From Hyphomicrobiales bacterium (GTDB lineage Bacteria; Pseudomonadota; Alphaproteobacteria; Rhizobiales; CAJQND01), in assembly GCA_028285595.1 (NCBI GenBank), contig JANQOW010000045.1, positions 18,504-82,503 of the forward strand: DNA of 64,000 nt. The letters are read 5' to 3'. Below are positions 18,101 through 27,124 of this stretch, piece after piece. The notes under the pieces were generated by a model that did not search any database, had not been told where the DNA came from, and saw nothing but the letters and a program-made list of their open reading frames with translations. The position numbers and the translations under genes are program-made. The first letter of the stretch is position 1, and every line of letters starts with the position of its first letter.

Positions 18101-20327
18101 TGCTGCCGGACAGACGCGTGCTGGTGGTGTCCATATGGGCCACGATGCCAGCATTGGTCTCGTTCAGCTTGGTAAACAATTTGTCGCCTGCCGTGGCCAG
18201 CTCGTTGGAAATCGTGTCAGCGATCTGACCGAATTCCTTCGTGGCCTGCTCCAGCAGCCCGGTCAGGTTGCCAGCCGACATATCGAAACGCTCGATCAGC
18301 GAAGCACTGGAGGCATCGATATTGTTGGTGAGGCGCGAGCTTGCTGTGCCCATGCGCTCGACAATCTGCTCGCTGGCGGACTGCAGACGCGTGGCCAACT
18401 GGTCGCCGGTTTGCGACAGATCTGCCGTCACACGGTCGGTGGTCACCGTCATGTTCTCGGCAATCTGGTTGCTCGCCACTTCCAGACGCGCGGTCATGTT
18501 GGTGTTCACATCCTCAAGCTGCTTGTGCAGGTGGCTGGATGTGCCTTCCAGACGTGACGTCATGTTGGAGCTGGCTTTGTCCAGCTCGGTGATCAGTGCG
18601 TTGGAGGTGGAGTCCAGACGCGAAGTCATATCGCTGCTGGCGGTGTCCATGCGGTCCATCACGCGGCCCGTGGTGCTCTCCACCCGGGTGGTCATGTCGC
18701 TGGAGGCCTGCTCCAGATAGTCGAACAGCTCTTTGCGGGCCCGTGACAGGTTCTCCACAAACTCGCCGGATGCGGTCAGCAGTTTCTCGGTGATGGCACC
18801 ACCGGAGTGCTCGATCTGTTTGGAGAGTTCCACACCGGAGGTTTCAACTTGTTTGGCAACCTCTTGGGTAGTCTCTTTAAGGTGATAGGTGATGTTACCG
18901 CTGGTGGACGCGATCAGGTCGTTCACCTGAGTGCCGGTCTCACGCAGTTCGCTGGCAACAGAGCTGCCCACCCGCTCCAGCTGGCGAGACATTTCCGCAT
19001 TCGCTTCGGAGAATTCGTTGGTGGCGGACTTCATCAGACCGGTGAACTCGCCGGCCGTATCTTTAAGGCGGCCCGCCAGGCTCTGACCTGTTGAGTCGAT
19101 ATGCTTGCTGATCTCGCCGTGGGTCTCGGTGATATCGCTCACCGCCTGACGCATCATGCCCGTCACGTCTTTCGCGCTGTCGCGAATGTGCTGGGTGTAG
19201 TTGGCGGTCATGCGGTTGATCTCGCCGGCAACCTCGCCGCCGCGATCTTCCAGAGACTTAACGGTTTCGGTCAGACCATCCACTTGCGTGTTCAGGTGAC
19301 CGGAGAAGGCTTGCAGACCTTGCAGCACGCCTTCAGACACCTGTTCCAGACGCGCAGCCTGAGAGCTGATCTCACCGGTAGCGCCTGCCGTCTGGTCCGC
19401 CACCTGGTTCATGGTGACGTTCAAACCGTCTGTGGACGCGCGCAGTTGATGCTCCAGCGTGCCCAGCGTGTTGGACGCCTGGCTGACGATGGACTGCATG
19501 GCTTTGGTATTCTCTTCCAAGCGCCCGAGGATCGGGTTGGCTTCATTACCGATCAGGAAGCCGGCTTGCTCCAGCGCACCGCGCTGGGTCTCCAGACCCT
19601 GCAGCAGATTGTGGATGCGTTCTTCGTTACCGCCGAACACTCGCTCAAGCGCGCTCAGCTCTTTATGGACGAGCGTTTCCAGTTCCCCTGCCCGGTTCAC
19701 GGCGTGCTCCACGCCGCCCACCAGTTGAGAGACTTCACGGCGCACAGCCTGACCCACGGTCTTCAGACCATCGGTGGTCACATCTTCAGGACGCACCAGA
19801 CGCAGCGCGGTTTGCACCAACGCTTCTGAAACATGGCTCATCTGCTGGCTGCGCCGGTAGATGGACGCGACGGCAAACATCAGAACACACGGCAATGCCA
19901 CGGCGATGATGAAGGCCAGCAGTTTGTCCCACTGCAGTGTTTCAAGCAGGTTGAAGTTGCCCGAACCCACAATATAGGCGGACACGAAGATCCACATCAG
20001 CGCGCCCATGGCTGCAACCCAGAAGGGCCATTGAGAAGGCTTGCGCTTCAAACGACCGATCAGAGCCGCATTGCTGGGCTCGTTCTCGTTTGCCGGACGT
20101 GCAACCGGGGCCTTGCCCCGCGGCGGTTGTTTGCTTTCCTGCGGGCGGTTTCCGCGGCCTGTGGTCTCAGGCGGGGGCGGAGGGCCCGGGCGCTTAGCTG
20201 CAGGTGTCCCGGTCTGCGCTGCCGCTGCAGACGGGGCTTTGGCGTCCTTACGCGGGGCGTTTCTGGACCGCCGTGTCAATCGACGCGGATTGGATCTCCG
20301 TGGATCAGCAGAACTTGTACTCGCCAT
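15147..20327 (-). CDS. Giant hendecad-repeat membrane protein, GPR/RgsE-like (polar growth ring)
   Basis: 1,726 residues. A basic, Pro-rich cytoplasmic head (1-95) is followed by two membrane helices (about 100-121 and 136-157), then some 1,550 residues of amphipathic helix. Two tracts (nucleotides 15552-16376 and 18234-18992) are uninterrupted 11-residue repeats of the type LTGQLESVSNN, 25 and 23 units. The middle uses blocks of 51 or 40 residues, each made of 11-mers plus one 7-mer. This apolipoprotein-like plan, size and topology match the growth pole ring protein of Agrobacterium and RgsE of Sinorhizobium, needed for unipolar growth. The identity is by architecture, not alignment. GGAA precedes the ATG; a terminator follows the gene. 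Confidence 0.8.
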   Translation of the reverse strand: MASTSSADPRRSNPRRLTRRSRNAPRKDAKAPSAAAAQTGTPAAKRPGPPPPPETTGRGNRPQESKQPPRGKAPVARPANENEPSNAALIGRLKRKPSQWPFWVAAMGALMWIFVSAYIVGSGNFNLLETLQWDKLLAFIIAVALPCVLMFAVASIYRRSQQMSHVSEALVQTALRLVRPEDVTTDGLKTVGQAVRREVSQLVGGVEHAVNRAGELETLVHKELSALERVFGGNEERIHNLLQGLETQRGALEQAGFLIGNEANPILGRLEENTKAMQSIVSQASNTLGTLEHQLRASTDGLNVTMNQVADQTAGATGEISSQAARLEQVSEGVLQGLQAFSGHLNTQVDGLTETVKSLEDRGGEVAGEINRMTANYTQHIRDSAKDVTGMMRQAVSDITETHGEISKHIDSTGQSLAGRLKDTAGEFTGLMKSATNEFSEANAEMSRQLERVGSSVASELRETGTQVNDLIASTSGNITYHLKETTQEVAKQVETSGVELSKQIEHSGGAITEKLLTASGEFVENLSRARKELFDYLEQASSDMTTRVESTTGRVMDRMDTASSDMTSRLDSTSNALITELDKASSNMTSRLEGTSSHLHKQLEDVNTNMTARLEVASNQIAENMTVTTDRVTADLSQTGDQLATRLQSASEQIVERMGTASSRLTNNIDASSASLIERFDMSAGNLTGLLEQATKEFGQIADTISNELATAGDKLFTKLNETNAGIVAHMDTTSTRLSGSIEDTSAALITRFDASAGKLSSVLSKATGDFDLIAGRIASELATAGSEFTDKIGETGGNIVVNLEGKVGELSGALTQTSSELGLVAERVTTEMVTAGNKLTDQLGEASANILVNLDSKSGEVAGNIGKATSELDEIANRVTLELSGAGEKLTDQLGETSAKILAGLDGKTGGVAENISQAAGRLDELVERVSGELAKAGEQVAAQLGQASVDVVGGLEGRTSEVANSITKAASELDLIAQRVSTELTEAGGRLTDQLGESSANILTGLDGKTGELDEIAKKVATELSEAGERLTNRLGETSTTILSGLEGKTGELDQIAHKVASELSTAGTNLTEQLGQASANMLVGLEGRSEEFDQVATKVITGLSEVGDKLSERLTETGSLVVLGLENKQGEFEQSMSKASGELDEIATKVSGQLNEAGDKYTAQIGEASASMLTGLEGKTEAFAEAMNSANINLDEAADGVVAKLSTAGVQLADQLGDATKSIVAGLENKTVELSGSLEKATDGLGEIAEKVTDELAGAGDKLASQLAAAGSNIIVNLEERTGSLATRLSEADAMLAKASNESAEALETSGAKFASHLEKANSYFASQLSETAGALDERLSQVSGELSGRLENTAGQVVTQLEEVNTSVGGKLEATAGQIITHLDEVNSTVSGQLEGVTSGLGEQLEQFGSGLRSQLDMSIGNVTGMLGNIGVETVDRFADMTGGLATKLETVSTETAEKLAATTQTLASQLETVSAQASGQLAATTGDLATKLDTVSTGFLSHLASSADNMSGQLDDVTLNLTKRLETTSGKLTGQLESVSNNLTGRLESASVNVADQLDKVSNSIVGRLDGTTSQVTGQLEHTSRMLEQTIAGLGKELKRMEKTSDEQIALAAQNLSNQYEKAMSAMTNIMASTSTDFSATAQDMHAAAKQVMAEIDDLRGQMRQSIIDMPDEARANADAMRKVVADQITALSALADVVRRHGDRVDLSGPGIRPADNAS
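15552..16376 (-). repeat. 33-base coding repeat tract, 25 hendecads
   Basis: Reading the translation, 25 consecutive 11-residue units fit without a gap, from FASHLEKANSY (top at 16376) to VTGQLEHTSRM (ending at 15552). The consensus is roughly LxxxLexxsxx with hydrophobics at positions 1 and 5. The tract encodes a straight 11/3 amphipathic helix. Confidence 0.85.
16377..18233 (-). repeat. Central block repeats of 51 and 40 codons
   Basis: Blocks such as LTDQLGEASAN-ILVNLDSKSGE-VAGNIGKATSE-LDEIANR-VTLELSGAGEK total 51 residues (11+11+11+7+11). Others, such as LTDQLGESSAN-ILTGLDGKTGE-LDEIAKK-VATELSEAGER, total 40 (one 11-mer fewer). Block length varies by whole helical repeats. Confidence 0.75.
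18234..18992 (-). repeat. 33-base coding repeat tract, 23 hendecads
   Basis: From MSRQLERVGSS (top at 18992) to LTGLLEQATKE (ending at 18234) the translation divides exactly into 23 units of 11 residues. The strongest similarity is among units like MTSRLDSTSNA and MTSRLEGTSSH. Confidence 0.85.
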
Positions 20328-20816
20328 AACTAACTTCCCGCACTCTCAAACTGTTATCACACCAGGCCTAATAGCACGATCTGTGCCAACCCAGGCTTGA
20401 CCAACCGGACCGAAATAGGAGGCTTTGAACAGGATACGTCAACACACTCACCACACCACCACGAAAGTGGGCGGTACGTTGCTGGCGAATTCTGTCGATT
20501 TTGTGTACCCACACCACGCCGCCAGCTTGTTGTTTTGCGCTATCCTGTCCGAGGTCTGATGAAGAGGCCTCCCCCCGTCCCTTTTGGCGCAAGTCCCTAA
20601 TTAATAGCCGATTTTGCGGTTTTAATAAACCGGGGGCATACGCCCCGACTCAAGAAACGTAAATATTGGTTAAGATTTTTAAGGCACTGATTTCAAAAGG
20701 GTAATTTGATTCATTTTGGGGCAGACCCGCGTCCGGCGGCAGCAAACCCGAAAGCGGTCAACCTTTTGATAACCTTCAAATGCGCCAAATTGGCCAAAAT
20801 CAAGGGCTTCTTCTCC
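20328..20816. other. Intergenic region between the GPR-like gene and the Hpt gene
   Basis: 489 bases with no gene. The part nearest the Hpt gene (about 20590-20710) is AT-rich and probably holds promoters. Two adjacent perfect inverted repeats stand there: CGGTTT-taat-AAACCG (20617-20632) and GGGGC-atac-GCCCC (20633-20646). Neither is followed by a T run, so they look more like protein sites or RNA stems than terminators. Confidence 0.5.
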
Positions 20817-21185
20817 ATGACACACGCCGCCGTCTCCGCCACTCAGTTTTCAAAGCCAGAGATTGGCCCCATCGATATGGAGCACCTGCTCCACTACACC
20901 ATGGGCGATGAGGCCTTGGCGCGCGAGGTGCTGGGCCTCTTCTGTACCCAGGGCCGCATCTATCTGGAGCAGCTTTGCGCAACTCAAGATCCCCAAGAGA
21001 GGAAGAGCGCAGCACACACGTTGAAGGGCTCAGCAAGAGGCGTGGGAGCGCATCACGTGGCGAACCTGTCCGAAACCCTGGAAGAGCTGGCGGCTGCGCC
21101 CGATGAAGCGGCCTGGACCAGTGCTCTTGGGTCGCTGAAGACGGTCTTCGACGAAGCTGCCGCGCATGTTGCCGAAATGGACTGA
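20817..21185 (+). CDS. Hpt domain phosphotransfer protein
   Basis: 122 residues, a lone histidine phosphotransfer four-helix domain. The phosphoacceptor His is in SAAHTLKGSARGVGA, which matches the family motif HxLKGxA. Hpt proteins relay phosphate between hybrid kinases and response regulators, in alphaproteobacteria notably the CckA-ChpT-CtrA type relay; this one lacks the ChpT ATPase-like part. The ATG at 20817 is preferred over a TTG at 20706. No kinase or receiver gene is adjacent, so the partner is not in the window. Confidence 0.85.
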   Translation: MTHAAVSATQFSKPEIGPIDMEHLLHYTMGDEALAREVLGLFCTQGRIYLEQLCATQDPQERKSAAHTLKGSARGVGAHHVANLSETLEELAAAPDEAAWTSALGSLKTVFDEAAAHVAEMD

Positions 21186-21350
21186 GCGCTCCCCTGCGTC
21201 ACAAAATATTGAGCGGTTGCGAATATCGCGCATTGCGTTCGCCCATCGTCTCGCCTATATCCCCGGCTGGTTTGCTTTCCCGCGGACCCTGAAGCTCCGT
21301 GGCACTTAAGGCAAAGCGCAACTGCAGCCCGCAAAGACCGAAGACGCAAG

Positions 21351-21671
21351 ATGGCAAAAATTACCTTTATTCAAGACGATGGAAGTCAACAAACGGTAGA
21401 TGCCGAGGACGGTATGACCGTTATGGAATCTGCCGTCAAAAACATGGTGCCCGGCATTGACGCTGATTGCGGCGGAGCCTGCGCCTGCGCCACCTGTCAT
21501 GTGTACGTAGAACCGGAGTGGCAAGAAGCCACGGGCGAGCGCGAAGAGATGGAAGAAGACATGCTCGACTTCGCCTTCGACGTTCGAGAGAACTCCAGAC
21601 TGTCCTGCCAGATCAAGGTCAGCTCTGCTTTGGATGGGCTCACTGTCCGGGTTCCAGAAAAGCAATTCTGA
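21351..21671 (+). CDS. [2Fe-2S] ferredoxin, adrenodoxin/FdxB type
   Basis: 106 residues. The cluster ligands appear as Cys-x5-Cys-x2-Cys in [19 protein letters not shown], with the fourth Cys in SRLSCQIKV. The C-terminal acidic stretch [14 protein letters not shown] is typical of adrenodoxin-like ferredoxins that serve P450s or iron-sulphur assembly. The next gene, 52 bases downstream, is a ferredoxin/NAD(P)H reductase, so the pair probably forms an electron-transfer chain whose terminal acceptor is not encoded here. Confidence 0.93.
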   Translation: MAKITFIQDDGSQQTVDAEDGMTVMESAVKNMVPGIDADCGGACACATCHVYVEPEWQEATGEREEMEEDMLDFAFDVRENSRLSCQIKVSSALDGLTVRVPEKQF

Positions 21672-21720
21672 CCCCGAAGGTCCGCATCTCCGCGGGCCCC
21701 TTTGAGATTGAGGAACGTGA

Positions 21721-22749
<1,029 letters not shown>

Positions 22750-22845
22750 CGCCCACTTTCAGGTTGCAAAACCGGCCACCGTTTCAACGCAATATTAACC
22801 CTGTTGCGCCAGGTTTAGAGCCAGTTTTCAATCTGGAGAAGCGTT

Positions 22846-23646
22846 ATGCGCCGCATTGGGGCCACCGGGGAATCTTTGTCGAAAGCGTTGGGGTTTGCCT
22901 GCATCCTGTCTTTGACGGCTGCGGTCGGCGGATGCAGCATGTCCAATCTGGACGACCGCTCTTGGGAAGACCCCCTCCCCCCTGCACGGGCAACTGACGG
23001 CATCACCACAGGGTCCGCAGCGCGGCCACAGCCCGCCGGCCGCCTGATCTATGTCCGTCCCGGCGACACCGCTTATTCTCTGGCGCGGGCGAACGCGATC
23101 ACCGTGCCGCAATTGGCGGCGGCCAACAATCTTCCACCCCCCTATGCGCTCTCCGTGGGTCAGCGCCTGACCATCCCGACGGCCAGAACCGATCATATTC
23201 GGACAGGCTCTGTCGCCCCGCCTCGGCATGCGGCGCCTCGCCCTCAGACCAGCACGGTATTGGTCACCGTACAGCCCGGCGACACGCTCTACTCCATCTC
23301 CAAGCGCTATGGCACCACGGTGCCGGAAGTCGCCCGCCTGAACCATCTTCAGCCGCCCTACGCCTTGCGTCTCGGCCAACGGTTGACTGTTCCAGGTCAC
23401 ATTGGACCGCCCCGCACAGACGCGGGCGCCCCACCGCGCATCGCCGCTGCGCCTCAGCCAAGACCGGCCGCAAGCACCAGCCGCAACCGCGACTACATCT
23501 ATTACTTCCACAAGGTGAAGCCGGGCGAGACCCTGCCCGGCATTGCCCAGCAATACCGGGTGGAGGTGGCCACCTTGGCGGCCTTCAATCAGCTACAACA
23601 GTCGGCCCGCTTGCGGACTGGCCAGGTGATCCGCGTGCCTATGTAG
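22846..23646 (+). CDS. LysM-domain lipoprotein
   Basis: 266 residues. A lipoprotein signal ends at LTAAVGGC, so Cys28 would be lipidated. Three LysM peptidoglycan-binding modules follow: one starting at LIYVRPGDTAYSLARANAI, one at VTVQPGDTLYSISKRYGT, and a third at FHKVKPGETLPGIAQQYRV, joined by Pro/Arg-rich linkers. It lacks the M23 peptidase domain of NlpD-like proteins, so it is a wall-binding scaffold or amidase activator rather than an enzyme. GGAG precedes the ATG. The 3' end overlaps the convergent EamA gene by 8 bases. Confidence 0.9.
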   Translation: MRRIGATGESLSKALGFACILSLTAAVGGCSMSNLDDRSWEDPLPPARATDGITTGSAARPQPAGRLIYVRPGDTAYSLARANAITVPQLAAANNLPPPYALSVGQRLTIPTARTDHIRTGSVAPPRHAAPRPQTSTVLVTVQPGDTLYSISKRYGTTVPEVARLNHLQPPYALRLGQRLTVPGHIGPPRTDAGAPPRIAAAPQPRPAASTSRNRDYIYYFHKVKPGETLPGIAQQYRVEVATLAAFNQLQQSARLRTGQVIRVPM

Positions 23647-24568
23647 CGCGCGGCGGCCTTAGCCAATCCATCAGCCGACCGTCTATGACGGCCAAACCGA
23701 GCGCGATGAGCGCCATACCCGCGATGTGCTCTGGCCGCAGCACCTCTCCGAGAATGAGCGTTCCCAACACGATGGCGCTCACCGGCACCAGAAATGTCAC
23801 CAAAGCCACGTTGGTTGCCCCTGCCACCTGAAGGATGCGGAAGTAGAGGATATAGGCCAGCGCGGTGGACCCCACTGCAATACCGAGAACAGAACCAATC
23901 ACATCCCAACCGGGCATGCTGAGGGTCCAGGGCCGATCGATCACACACACCAGCGGCAGCAACAACAAGCTGGAGCACGTCACCTGGCCCGTCGCTGTTG
24001 CAAGGGGCGTGACCCCGGAAAAGCGCCGGCCGAACGTGGCGGCGAACGCGTAAGAGACCGCCGCGCCGACACACGCGATCTGACCGGCCAGCCCCACATC
24101 ACCGCCGCCCAGCACGCCGGGGCCCATCAGAACAACGATACCGGCAAATCCTGCCGTGACGCCGATAACCTTCGCCCTGGACATACGCTCATCAGCAAGC
24201 AGCACATGCGCCACCAGAACCGTAAAGAACGGTGTGGTGGCATTGATGATGGACGCAAGGCTGGAGGAGATCTGTGTCTGTCCCCACACAAGCAGGGAGA
24301 ACGGCACGGCATTGTTCAAGAACCCCATAATGAGGAAGTCTTTCCACGGCAGGTTCTGCCGCTTGGCCTTGGGAACGCTTGCAAGGAACACCAGCCACAA
24401 CACAGCCGCCCCCAGCATCACGCGCAGGAACACCACCGTGAGGGTGGGCAACCCCCGCAGAGCCACTTCGGCAAAGAAGAAGGAACCGCCCCAGAGAATG
24501 GAGAGCGTAATGAGCATGGCCCAAGCCATCAGGCCCATGCGATTTTCGATTGTTTTTGCAGCAGTCAT
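23639..24568 (-). CDS. EamA-family (DMT) exporter
   Basis: 309 residues with ten hydrophobic helices in two EamA repeats. The first opens with LSILWGGSFFFAEVALRGLP and the second has YAFAATFGRRFSG and LVTFLVPVSAIVLGTLILGE, all typical. Such proteins export amino acids, nucleosides or other metabolites; the substrate is not predictable. The ATG at 24568 is taken over the longer frame from 24625. It lies downstream of the acyl-CoA ligase gene, with 80 bases between, and might be part of that transcript. Confidence 0.88.
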   Translation of the reverse strand: MTAAKTIENRMGLMAWAMLITLSILWGGSFFFAEVALRGLPTLTVVFLRVMLGAAVLWLVFLASVPKAKRQNLPWKDFLIMGFLNNAVPFSLLVWGQTQISSSLASIINATTPFFTVLVAHVLLADERMSRAKVIGVTAGFAGIVVLMGPGVLGGGDVGLAGQIACVGAAVSYAFAATFGRRFSGVTPLATATGQVTCSSLLLLPLVCVIDRPWTLSMPGWDVIGSVLGIAVGSTALAYILYFRILQVAGATNVALVTFLVPVSAIVLGTLILGEVLRPEHIAGMALIALGLAVIDGRLMDWLRPPRAT

Positions 24569-24648
24569 GGTGGACGAACCATAGGCCCCTGCGGAGCCTT
24601 CGCCCACCCGATTCTTGTGCCTCATCCAAAGCTTTGGTGGAGCACCGC

Positions 24649-26289
24649 CTAGCGCCAGGTGTCGTCCTTTGCGTCATAGGCGCCGAGGCTCAGATCATCT
24701 GTGGCCGCCAACATGCGCTGCTTGGCGATTTTGCGCGAGGGCGTTCTGGGGAAGTCGTCCACATAGGAGATGTAGCGCGGCAGCTTGAACTTGGCCAAAT
24801 GGGCCCCACAAAGCTCCAGGATGCGCGCTGGCGGGCAGTTCTCAGGTGCCACCCCTTCCTTCAAGCGGATATAGGCCTTCACTTCCTCGCCCCGGTCCGG
24901 GTCCGGGACGGGCACGATGGCGCTCTCAACAACATCATCAAGCTCGTTGAGAACGGCCTCCACCTCCCGCGCGGCGATGTTCTCGCCTGACCGCTTCACC
25001 ATGTCCTTGATCCGGCCCACGATGAAGTAATAGCCATCCTCGTCCTGATAGAAGATGTCGCCGGTGCGGAACCACGCACCGCGGAACACCTCCCGATTGG
25101 CCTCAGGGCGCTTATAGTAGCCCCACATGATGCCGCGGCCAGCCACCCAAAGCTCGCCGCGCGCGCCGGTGGCAACGTCCCGTCCCTCCTCATCCACAAT
25201 CTTCAGCTTGCGATCTGGAGCCGGCAATCCGCAGGTCCGCGCGAAGTTGCGCTCTCCGGCCGACATGGGCGTGACGGTGGCGGTGCCCAGTTCGGTCATC
25301 CCATATGCATCACGTGCCGCGCAGGCCGGAAAACGCTGTTCCAGGGTGCGCTTGCTCTCCGGGCGCCAACCAAAGGCATATATGTATCTGAGGCACACGT
25401 CTTGATCGCGTTCCGACGGCGGGAACGCTTTAAGAGCAGGTTCCGGGAATGTACAGCTATGGATCCGGTAATCGATCAGCCAATCCATAAACCGGCTCAT
25501 GCTCATGCGCCGGGCCACGTAGCAACTGGCATCCAGATAGAAGGCCGACAGGAGCTGCCACATGCCGTCCATGTAAAAGAACGGCGCCCAGACCAGCACG
25601 TTCTCAATGCCATGATCGGCCCCACCGCGGGTGAACGCCAGGGCATAACTCGCCCTCAACCAGTATTCATGGGTCAGCATGCAGCCCTTGGGAAAGCCCG
25701 TGGTCCCGGAAGTGTATTGAATGTTCAACAAGTCCGAGGCTTCAACCGCCTGCGGAGCCTCGAACGGAAAGGTCCCCGCTTCGATAAGTCCATAAAGGTC
25801 TCTTTGGTCGCCAGGCGGATGGCCGCACACCACCATATTGTGGTCAGTGATCATCTCCGGGCGCTCAGGTATCTCGGCAAAGATGGGCAGGAACTCCTCA
25901 TCGATCACCAAAAACTGAGCGTCTGAATCATTCAGAACGAACGACAGTTCCGTCGCCGTATACCCTGTGTTCACGGGCACCATCACCGCCCCGAGGCGCG
26001 CGATCGCGCTCCACACAATCAAGGTCTCCGGGACATTCGGCAGCATAACCGCCACATGCGCGCCCTTGCGCACCCCAAGACCGCTCAGTGAAGAAGCCAG
26101 CCGGTCAGCCCGCTCGTGCAGTTGGTTGAACGTGAGCGAAACGTCATCCTGGAACCAATACCCCGCCACCTGATCGCCAAGGCGTTCGGCCCTTTCTTTC
26201 AGGAAGGCGCCAAGCGTCTGCGGGATCGCGGCCGTCTGCATGGTGCGATCGGTCTCGCGAACCTCGGCAAGGTCAGCCCGCCCCGTCAT
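24649..26289 (-). CDS. Acyl-CoA ligase (AMP-binding, CaiC-like)
   Basis: 546 residues of the ANL superfamily, which makes acyl-CoA through an acyl-adenylate. Motifs in order: the phosphate loop YTSGTTGFPKGC, YGMTELGT, the hinge region RTGDIFYQDEDGYY and IVGRIKDMVKRSGENI, and the C-terminal catalytic Lys in PSRKIAKQRM. The nearest named relatives by feel are crotonobetaine/carnitine-CoA or medium-chain ligases. The ATG overlaps the stop of the preceding crotonase gene (ATGA), so both are translated from one message: an activating ligase next to an enoyl-CoA hydratase. Confidence 0.88.
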   Translation of the reverse strand: MTGRADLAEVRETDRTMQTAAIPQTLGAFLKERAERLGDQVAGYWFQDDVSLTFNQLHERADRLASSLSGLGVRKGAHVAVMLPNVPETLIVWSAIARLGAVMVPVNTGYTATELSFVLNDSDAQFLVIDEEFLPIFAEIPERPEMITDHNMVVCGHPPGDQRDLYGLIEAGTFPFEAPQAVEASDLLNIQYTSGTTGFPKGCMLTHEYWLRASYALAFTRGGADHGIENVLVWAPFFYMDGMWQLLSAFYLDASCYVARRMSMSRFMDWLIDYRIHSCTFPEPALKAFPPSERDQDVCLRYIYAFGWRPESKRTLEQRFPACAARDAYGMTELGTATVTPMSAGERNFARTCGLPAPDRKLKIVDEEGRDVATGARGELWVAGRGIMWGYYKRPEANREVFRGAWFRTGDIFYQDEDGYYFIVGRIKDMVKRSGENIAAREVEAVLNELDDVVESAIVPVPDPDRGEEVKAYIRLKEGVAPENCPPARILELCGAHLAKFKLPRYISYVDDFPRTPSRKIAKQRMLAATDDLSLGAYDAKDDTWR

Positions 26290-27068
26290 GCGCCCTCCGG
26301 ATCCGCCAGCGGCGGTGTCTGGTCCATGGCAAGGCGCTGCAAGCGATAGAGCCGAGAGGCGAATGCCAGCGCATCGGCGCGGCTCATCTCGCCGGCTCGC
26401 TGGTAGGCTTCCATCTCGGTGCGCACCGCAAGGGGCGGATGGCTGGCGATCAGGTCTGCAATCTCCATGGCCCGTGCGTCCAGGTCCCCGGGCGCGGCGA
26501 TCTCATTGATCACATGATGGCGCAAGGCGTCTTCGGCCCCAAACAGGTCCCCCGTCAGCAGCATCCACATGGCCGACGTGTGGGGAACGGCGCGGGACAA
26601 TCTGATCACGCCGCCCGCCCCGCCCATGCCGTACTTGATTTCCGGCAGGCCAAACTGCGCCGTGCTGGCGGCAATGCGGATATCGGTAAGCAGCATCATG
26701 TAGATGAAGCCCTGCCCCAGGCAGTAGCCGTTGATAGCGCCTACGATGGGCTTGAAACGGGTGAGCCCTTGGATCTCAACTTCCCAGCCGGGATACTCCA
26801 GGCTCTCAGCGTCATGGCGCACCCCAAGTTCACGCTCCACCATCTCTGCCACGCTACGCTCAGGGCGCTTCGTCTTGATGTCGTCGCCAGCGCAGAACGC
26901 CTTCTCACCCGCACCTGACCACACGCCCACATGAACCGTGTCATCAGCGATGAAATCGCGCAGGATCTCCAAGAACTCCTTGTGCAGAGCCGGCGTGAAA
27001 ACGTTCACGGGCGGATTGTCCAGCACGATGCGGGCAATCTTGTTTTCTTTTGTATAGTGCAAGCTCAT
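26286..27068 (-). CDS. Enoyl-CoA hydratase/isomerase family protein
   Basis: 260 residues, crotonase fold. The oxyanion-hole segments are AFCAGDDIK and GAINGYCLGQGF, followed by IRIAASTAQFGLPEIKYGM. It carries the usual CoA-binding features; whether it is hydratase, isomerase or hydrolase cannot be told from sequence alone. The ATG at 27068 fits the family start MSLHYTKENKIARIVLDNPP. It is the first gene of a two-gene operon with the ligase and is divergent from an SDR gene 56 bases away. Confidence 0.87.
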   Translation of the reverse strand: MSLHYTKENKIARIVLDNPPVNVFTPALHKEFLEILRDFIADDTVHVGVWSGAGEKAFCAGDDIKTKRPERSVAEMVERELGVRHDAESLEYPGWEVEIQGLTRFKPIVGAINGYCLGQGFIYMMLLTDIRIAASTAQFGLPEIKYGMGGAGGVIRLSRAVPHTSAMWMLLTGDLFGAEDALRHHVINEIAAPGDLDARAMEIADLIASHPPLAVRTEMEAYQRAGEMSRADALAFASRLYRLQRLAMDQTPPLADPEGA

Positions 27069-27124
27069 AAGCCGGCGATCGTAGCGGGCAAGTGGCTGCA
27101 AGTCTAACCCCGGAGGGCAACATT

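Noticed and set aside
15552..18992. CRISPR-like periodic repeats
   Set aside because: The period is 33 bases, degenerate, in frame and without spacers; it encodes hendecads.
15204..20333. Long open frames on the plus strand inside the giant repeat gene (for example 16134-17051, 17337-18557, 19101-19829)
   Set aside because: They are antisense shadows of the repetitive minus-strand gene; their repeats mirror its 33-base period, and they lack ribosome sites.
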